Source: Bacteroidales bacterium
GTDB taxonomy: Bacteria; Bacteroidota; Bacteroidia; Bacteroidales; UBA4417
Reading direction: 5' to 3'
Assembly: GCA_025350385.1 (NCBI GenBank)
Contig: JANXXZ010000512.1
Location: 1 to 9,790, forward strand
DNA length: 9,790 nucleotides
The position numbers and the translations under genes are program-made. This document shows positions 6,035-9,790 of the stretch, piece by piece (position 1 is the first letter of the stretch; each line of letters starts with the position of its first letter). The notes beneath the pieces were generated by a model. That model was not told where the DNA came from. It saw only the letters and a program-made list of their open reading frames with translations, and did no database searches.

Positions 6035-6445
6035 CTATAGCTGAACATATTTGCTTAAAGCCTGCACCAGCGTTTCTTTCGACTGCATTCCAACCAGGTT
6101 CTCAACCATTTTCCCCTCCTTAAAAATCAGTATATTAGGAATTCCCTGGACATGAAATTGATTTGCCAGGTCGCCGTTTGCATCTACATCCACCTTGCCT
6201 ACCTTGATCTTCCCTTTGTGTTCGGCCGCAATTGCATCAATCACCGGAGCCATTGCACGGCAAGGCCTGCACCAGGAAGCCCAGAAGTCAACCATTACAA
6301 CACCATCAGCAGTTTCGCTGCTAAAATTATCGCTGGTGAGTGTAACGATGCTCCCGTTCAAAACACCATTTTTACCTGATTTACAGGACGATAGCGTAAA
6401 AGAGATTAAAATGATAATTAGAAGCGCTGCATTTATTTTTCGCAT
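6035..6445 (-). CDS. Lipoprotein-anchored thioredoxin-like protein
   Basis: This 136-residue thioredoxin-fold protein has a lipoprotein signal: charged MRKIN, a hydrophobic core (7-17) and a lipobox LSSC with Cys21 as the predicted lipidated residue. It should therefore sit on the periplasmic side of a membrane rather than in the cytoplasm. The thioredoxin domain (about 30-136) has FWASWCRPCRAM (54-65), with catalytic Cys59 and Cys62, and the cis-proline motif GIP (101-103). The active site CRPC replaces the classic CGPC, which would be expected to change redox potential. Overall similarity is to TrxA rather than to TlpA/ResA, because the usual TlpA insert is absent. The likely role is thiol-disulfide exchange in the envelope; the partner is unknown. 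The gene lies 54 bases after mutS2 on the same strand, and a TAATTTTG box overlapping the mutS2 stop codon may give it its own promoter. Confidence 0.93.
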   Translation of the reverse strand: MRKINAALLIIILISFTLSSCKSGKNGVLNGSIVTLTSDNFSSETADGVVMVDFWASWCRPCRAMAPVIDAIAAEHKGKIKVGKVDVDANGDLANQFHVQGIPNILIFKEGKMVENLVGMQSKETLVQALSKYVQL

Positions 6446-6494
6446 GTATTAATTATTTTAGCATTAAACAGGAATTGACAGGGTTATGTTCTGA

Positions 6495-6502
6495 CAAAAT
6501 TA
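6495..6502 (-). promoter_or_regulatory. Candidate -7 promoter element for the thioredoxin gene, overlapping the mutS2 stop
   Basis: The minus strand reads TAATTTTG, an exact TAnnTTTG match whose first three bases are the TAA stop codon of mutS2 (6500-6502). Transcription would start near 6488, about 43 bases before the thioredoxin ATG. No clear TTTG is found at -33, which would lie inside the mutS2 coding sequence. Confidence 0.4.
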
Positions 6503-8929
6503 CCTCAATTTTACAAGGGTAATCCCTGAACCACCCTGTTCCAGTTTTTCATCAGTGAATTGCTTTACCTCCGGGATGTTCTGAAGGTACTGCCGAATAG
6601 CCTGGCGGAGGATGCCGTTTCCTTTTCCATGTAAAATACTCACTTCGGTAACACGTAGCATAATGGATTCGTCGATATACTTTTGTATCAGGCCTAATGC
6701 TTCTTCTGCCCGGTGACCTCTTACATCAATGGTTAGGCGGAAATTGGCCATCCGTGCATTCATGTCATTTACCATATTATTATAGGAATATCCTCTGTTT
6801 GCACCTGCAACAGCCTTTGTTACCGGCCTGGTGACCAGTTCAAGAATTGATAGCTGTACCCGCATCTTTACAGTACGAAAGGCTATAGTCGCTTCATGTC
6901 CTGATATTTCGACTATTTCACCTGCTTCACGCTGACCTTCCACAGTAACGAGGTCGCCTGTTTTGAATTGCCCGGGATTAATTTTAACAGTTACCTGTTC
7001 TTCAGGTGGTTCCTCAGCAGCAATGGGAAGTTCACTCAAAAGAGGTTTATCAATAGTTTCCGAGAACTCCTTCAATTCTTCACGCAGTTTGTGGGTTTTG
7101 ACTTTATCGGCCTGATTCTGGCGTATTTCCCGCACCGTTTTTTCGATAATCCGGTTCGATTGTTCTACCAACTGTTTAGCTTCGAGCCGGGCTTTTTCAA
7201 TAATCTCTTTTTTATGGGCATCCAGTTCTTCAGCGAGTTGTTTGTATTTACTCATCAATCCGCTGAGCATATCATCGGCCTGTCTGAGTTGTTTCTCTTT
7301 TAATAAAATTTCTGTTCGTTCCGTTTCCAATTCCTGCACCTGCCGGTCAAAATCCAGCTTTGCATGACCGAGTTTTTCACCTGCATGCTCAAGGACTTCT
7401 TTAGGAAAGTCAATATTTCCTGCTATTTCAAATGCAAAGGAACTACCTGGTTTGCCGATTTTCAACCGGAAAAGAGGTTTCATCTTCTGTGTGTCGAAAA
7501 GCATAGCTCCGTTTACAAACCCGTTTCCCTGCTGAGCCAGTAACTTAAGATTGGCATAATGGGTTGTGACTACACCATACGCATTTTTTTCATTCAATGT
7601 TTCCAGCACTGCCTCGGCAATAGCTCCTCCTGACTGTGGTTCTGTACCGGCCCCGAATTCATCAATCAGAAATAATGATTTCGGTCCTGCCCGTTCAATA
7701 AGACTTTTAATATTTACTAAATGACTGCTATATGTACTCAGGTCATCCTCAATGGATTGCTGATCGCCAATATCTATAAAAATATCACTGTAAATACCGG
7801 TTTCGGATGTTTCCCGCATCGGAACCAATAAGCCGCACTGCAACATATATTGCAGCAATCCGACTGTTTTCAGGCAGACTGATTTACCTCCGGCGTTAGG
7901 ACCAGAGATGATCAGTATCCGGTTCAGTTTATTCAGGGAAATATCAAGAGGCACAACTATCTTCTTTTGTTTGCTGTGCGAAAGGTAGAGTAAAGGGTGT
8001 TTTGCTTCAAGCCAGGTGAATGCCTGTTTATCTGTAAGAATTGGTTTTGATGCCCCGATACTGAGCGCAAATAGTGTTTTGGCCCTGATAAAGTCAATCC
8101 GGCCAAGGAAATCATATGATCGGAGAAGGTCATCGATCTGAGGTCTTACAAAATCTGCAAACTGGACAAGAATCCGGATGATTTCCCGTTTTTCAGCAAG
8201 TTCAAGTTCCCTGATCACATTATTCAGTTCAAAAACCTCGGTAGGTTCAATATAGACGGTTTGTCCGGTAGCTGACTCATCGTGAATGACACCTTTCAGT
8301 TTCCTTTTATTGGTCGCAGATACCGGAATAACTAATCTCCCGTTTCGTACGGCAATTTCCACATCCTGGCTAACCAGTTTGTCCACCTTTGCCTGGGTGA
8401 GCATCCTGGCAATCTGCTTGTCGACCTGTGTTTGCTGTGAAGCGATGTCTTTCCTGATCTTGAGCAGAGCCGGGGAAGCATTATCCCTCACTTCGCCCTG
8501 CTCGTCAAGTATCCGGTTGATTTCCGAAGTGATTTGCTGGTCGGGGTAAAAGCCTTCTGTTGTTCTGTATAATCCGGGATAGTCGGCAGAAGGCAGAGCC
8601 CAGATAAACTGGATACAATCGGAAAAGAAAAGGTAAGATATCTTAAGCAAGATCATGGAATCGGCCGGGAGAAAGGTTCCGGGTGTTTGTAAGCGGAGGA
8701 TTTCAGATCTTAAGTCTGTATATTCGTCCGAAGGAAACCCCGGAGTACTCAGCATCATAATCCTGAACTCGTCAGTGATTGAGAGTTCCTGTTCAATTGC
8801 ATCGAAATCATCAGTAAAGAAAATCCTGGAAATAAGATCTTTGCCAGGAATCCCGAGGCTGTATTCCGAAAGTAAATTCCTGATCAGGTTAAAGCCAAGC
8901 TTTTCCTCCAATTGTGATTGTTGAAGCAC
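6500..8929 (-). CDS. mutS2: Endonuclease MutS2 (ATPase with C-terminal Smr nuclease domain)
   Basis: This 809-residue MutS2 is of usual length. The family lacks the mismatch-recognition domain; its members suppress homologous recombination and, in Bacillus, split collided ribosomes. Visible parts are the core/clamp helices (about 1-330), the ATPase with Walker A GPNAGGKS (343-350), the GDQQSIEDDLSTYSSH block (388-403), Walker B LFLIDEFGAGTEP (419-431) and the TTHY switch (455-458). A long charged coiled coil (about 515-625), a KOW-like segment (about 655-700) and the Smr domain (about 731-809) with IDVRGH (734-739) and HGKGNG (767-772) complete it. Both Smr nuclease motifs look intact. The start is GTG at 8929; the frame upstream hits a TAA at 8951-8953 with no ATG between, and the next in-frame Met is residue 59. 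It lies 47 bases after the CHAT gene and precedes the thioredoxin gene. Confidence 0.96.
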   Translation of the reverse strand: MLQQSQLEEKLGFNLIRNLLSEYSLGIPGKDLISRIFFTDDFDAIEQELSITDEFRIMMLSTPGFPSDEYTDLRSEILRLQTPGTFLPADSMILLKISYLFFSDCIQFIWALPSADYPGLYRTTEGFYPDQQITSEINRILDEQGEVRDNASPALLKIRKDIASQQTQVDKQIARMLTQAKVDKLVSQDVEIAVRNGRLVIPVSATNKRKLKGVIHDESATGQTVYIEPTEVFELNNVIRELELAEKREIIRILVQFADFVRPQIDDLLRSYDFLGRIDFIRAKTLFALSIGASKPILTDKQAFTWLEAKHPLLYLSHSKQKKIVVPLDISLNKLNRILIISGPNAGGKSVCLKTVGLLQYMLQCGLLVPMRETSETGIYSDIFIDIGDQQSIEDDLSTYSSHLVNIKSLIERAGPKSLFLIDEFGAGTEPQSGGAIAEAVLETLNEKNAYGVVTTHYANLKLLAQQGNGFVNGAMLFDTQKMKPLFRLKIGKPGSSFAFEIAGNIDFPKEVLEHAGEKLGHAKLDFDRQVQELETERTEILLKEKQLRQADDMLSGLMSKYKQLAEELDAHKKEIIEKARLEAKQLVEQSNRIIEKTVREIRQNQADKVKTHKLREELKEFSETIDKPLLSELPIAAEEPPEEQVTVKINPGQFKTGDLVTVEGQREAGEIVEISGHEATIAFRTVKMRVQLSILELVTRPVTKAVAGANRGYSYNNMVNDMNARMANFRLTIDVRGHRAEEALGLIQKYIDESIMLRVTEVSILHGKGNGILRQAIRQYLQNIPEVKQFTDEKLEQGGSGITLVKLR

Positions 8930-8945
8930 GGGTTTTGTTTTTGTG

Positions 8946-8953
8946 CAAAATTA
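8946..8953 (-). promoter_or_regulatory. Candidate -7 promoter element for mutS2
   Basis: The minus strand reads TAATTTTG, an exact TAnnTTTG match in the 47-base gap between the CHAT gene and mutS2. It would start transcription near 8939, about 10 bases before the GTG start codon. No convincing TTTG lies at -33. If real, mutS2 need not depend on read-through from the CHAT gene. Confidence 0.4.
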
Positions 8954-8976
8954 GAAAAAAGGAAACGGAGAGATGT

Positions 8977-9790
8977 TTAAACCCCGATGTTCTGACGCTT
9001 TTTCCGGATTAAGAGAATAGTCCCCGCTATCACAACGATTGCGATACTGAAAATAAGGATATAAGTAGATCGTGTAGTTGGATGTTTCAGGTGCTGAATT
9101 GGGCTGATGTCACCGATATTCATATAGGCAGCCCAGAAATGCGGATGCGATTTTAATTGATCAGCCGATTCAAGGTAATCCAGTTTGGCCAATTGCAACG
9201 CTTCGTTTTTCGGTTTACCTTCGGATAAATACTTATAAAAAGAACTCATTAGGCTCACCCCCGATTGATCTTCAACAGCCCAAGAAGTCATGATTATACT
9301 CGGAACTCCTGCGTAAAAGAATCCCCGAGAAAGACTCATGATTCCTTCGCCCCGCTCCAACTTCCCTGTGCCAGTGTTACATGCACTGAGTACTGCAAGG
9401 TCTGCATTGAGTTGCATCCCGAAAAGTTCAGAAGTGTTCAGCAGCCCATCTTCAACCGTGTCGCTACTATTATGATAGAATACAAGTTTTGAATAAAGCG
9501 GGTTGCTATTGTTGATGATGGTATGCATAGCAAGGTGAAGGATGGAATAATTGCCGGCATTTTTCTTAAAGTTTGCCTCTGTGGCATCTTCCCCGTTATA
9601 TATATCACTTCTTAAAATCTTTTTCAGATTTTTCACCTCTACCTGAGCTCCGGGAATAGGCAGGAGGTAATCACGGTAGGTTTTTCCGCGAAGCAGATCC
9701 TCAACTTTTACCCCTTTTATATTTTCATAAGATGGGGCAAAAGCCAGTACTTTATGGTTTTTTGTACCTGCCGGATTCTTAAATCCTTCA
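8977..9790 (-). CDS. CHAT-domain (caspase-like) protein with C-terminal membrane anchor, N-terminus outside the window
   Basis: The open frame runs from the right edge to TAA at 8977-8979, giving about 270 residues with no start needed inside the window; a GTG at 9636 is only an internal Val. The visible part is a CHAT domain, a relative of caspases and separase. The predicted catalytic His lies in LHLAMH (codon 9523-9525) and the Cys in VLSACNTGTG (codon 9379-9381), followed by the usual GEGIMSLSRGFFYAGVPSII and ending with HPHFWAAYMNIGD. A hydrophobic segment YILIFSIAIVVIAGTILLI and a basic RKKRQ tail follow, so the protein is probably membrane anchored. Bacteroidota proteins of this type usually carry TPR repeats before the CHAT domain; those would be outside the window. 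The substrate is unknown. It precedes mutS2 by 47 bases on the same strand. Confidence 0.92.
   Translation of the reverse strand, partial: EGFKNPAGTKNHKVLAFAPSYENIKGVKVEDLLRGKTYRDYLLPIPGAQVEVKNLKKILRSDIYNGEDATEANFKKNAGNYSILHLAMHTIINNSNPLYSKLVFYHNSSDTVEDGLLNTSELFGMQLNADLAVLSACNTGTGKLERGEGIMSLSRGFFYAGVPSIIMTSWAVEDQSGVSLMSSFYKYLSEGKPKNEALQLAKLDYLESADQLKSHPHFWAAYMNIGDISPIQHLKHPTTRSTYILIFSIAIVVIAGTILLIRKKRQNIGV

Noticed and set aside
6968..7303. Plus-strand Phe-rich frame of 111 codons
   Set aside because: It is antisense to the Lys/Glu-rich coiled coil of MutS2, and Phe-rich shadow frames are expected opposite Lys/Glu codons.
8286..8549. Plus-strand frame of 87 codons with apparent hydrophobic stretches
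   Set aside because: It is antisense to mutS2, and the hydrophobicity follows from the opposite-strand codons.
9634..9636. GTG as the start of the CHAT protein
   Set aside because: The same frame stays open to the right edge and continues with protein-like sequence (PIPG, LLRGKTYRDYLL), so this Val is internal and the gene is cut by the window.
8977..9790. CHAT gene plus mutS2 as a new defence system
   Set aside because: MutS2 is a conserved housekeeping gene with its own promoter candidate, and there is no second effector, sensor or mobile context; adjacency alone is not enough.
1..9790. CRISPR arrays, tRNA or rRNA genes, insertion sequences, phage genes
   Set aside because: No regularly spaced repeats, cloverleaf sequences, transposase-like proteins or flanking terminal repeats were seen on either strand.

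Overview
The window looks like chromosomal housekeeping DNA from a Bacteroidota bacterium, most likely Bacteroidales. The evidence is a surface-type lipoprotein thioredoxin, a TPR-sensor kinase with an FLSILAHDIKNPL-type H-box, the MmdA plus short biotin-carrier pair, an EngB/hemolysin-like acyltransferase neighbourhood, weak or absent Shine-Dalgarno sites, and several copies of the phylum's TAnnTTTG promoter element. I see no phage, transposon, CRISPR, tRNA or rRNA, and base composition looks even throughout.

Layout. 1-322 (+) is the C-terminal end of a probable hemolysin-like GNAT acyltransferase, followed by engB (413-1030, +). Converging on engB with a 10-base gap is a minus-strand pair: mmdA-like carboxyltransferase (1544-3091) and its biotin carrier protein (1041-1406). 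A strong ribosome-binding site with a 15-codon mini-ORF lies between them. Upstream of mmdA is a regulatory region with a TAnnTTTG box, tandem repeats and a leader hairpin. Next comes an orphan TPR-histidine kinase (3323-5365, -) with a clear intrinsic terminator. It is transcribed divergently from an mmcQ/yjbR-like gene (5628-5987, +), with a 262-base control region between them. The right third, all minus strand, holds a thioredoxin lipoprotein (6035-6445), mutS2 (6500-8929) and the C-terminal part of a membrane-anchored CHAT-domain protease-like protein (8977-9790, cut by the window edge).

How the genes may work together. The carboxyltransferase and biotin carrier are two parts of one biotin-dependent propionyl/methylmalonyl-CoA enzyme whose other parts (biotin carboxylase or the membrane decarboxylase subunits) are not here. 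EngB acts in 50S ribosome assembly, and MutS2 acts on recombination intermediates and collided ribosomes. The kinase, thioredoxin and CHAT protein all appear to put their sensory or catalytic parts in the periplasm. I do not see a convincing new multi-gene system. The items most worth a second look are the CHAT protein with a C-terminal anchor, the 10-bp inverted repeat abutting the engB start codon, the mmdA control region, and the mini-ORF with a near-perfect ribosome-binding site.
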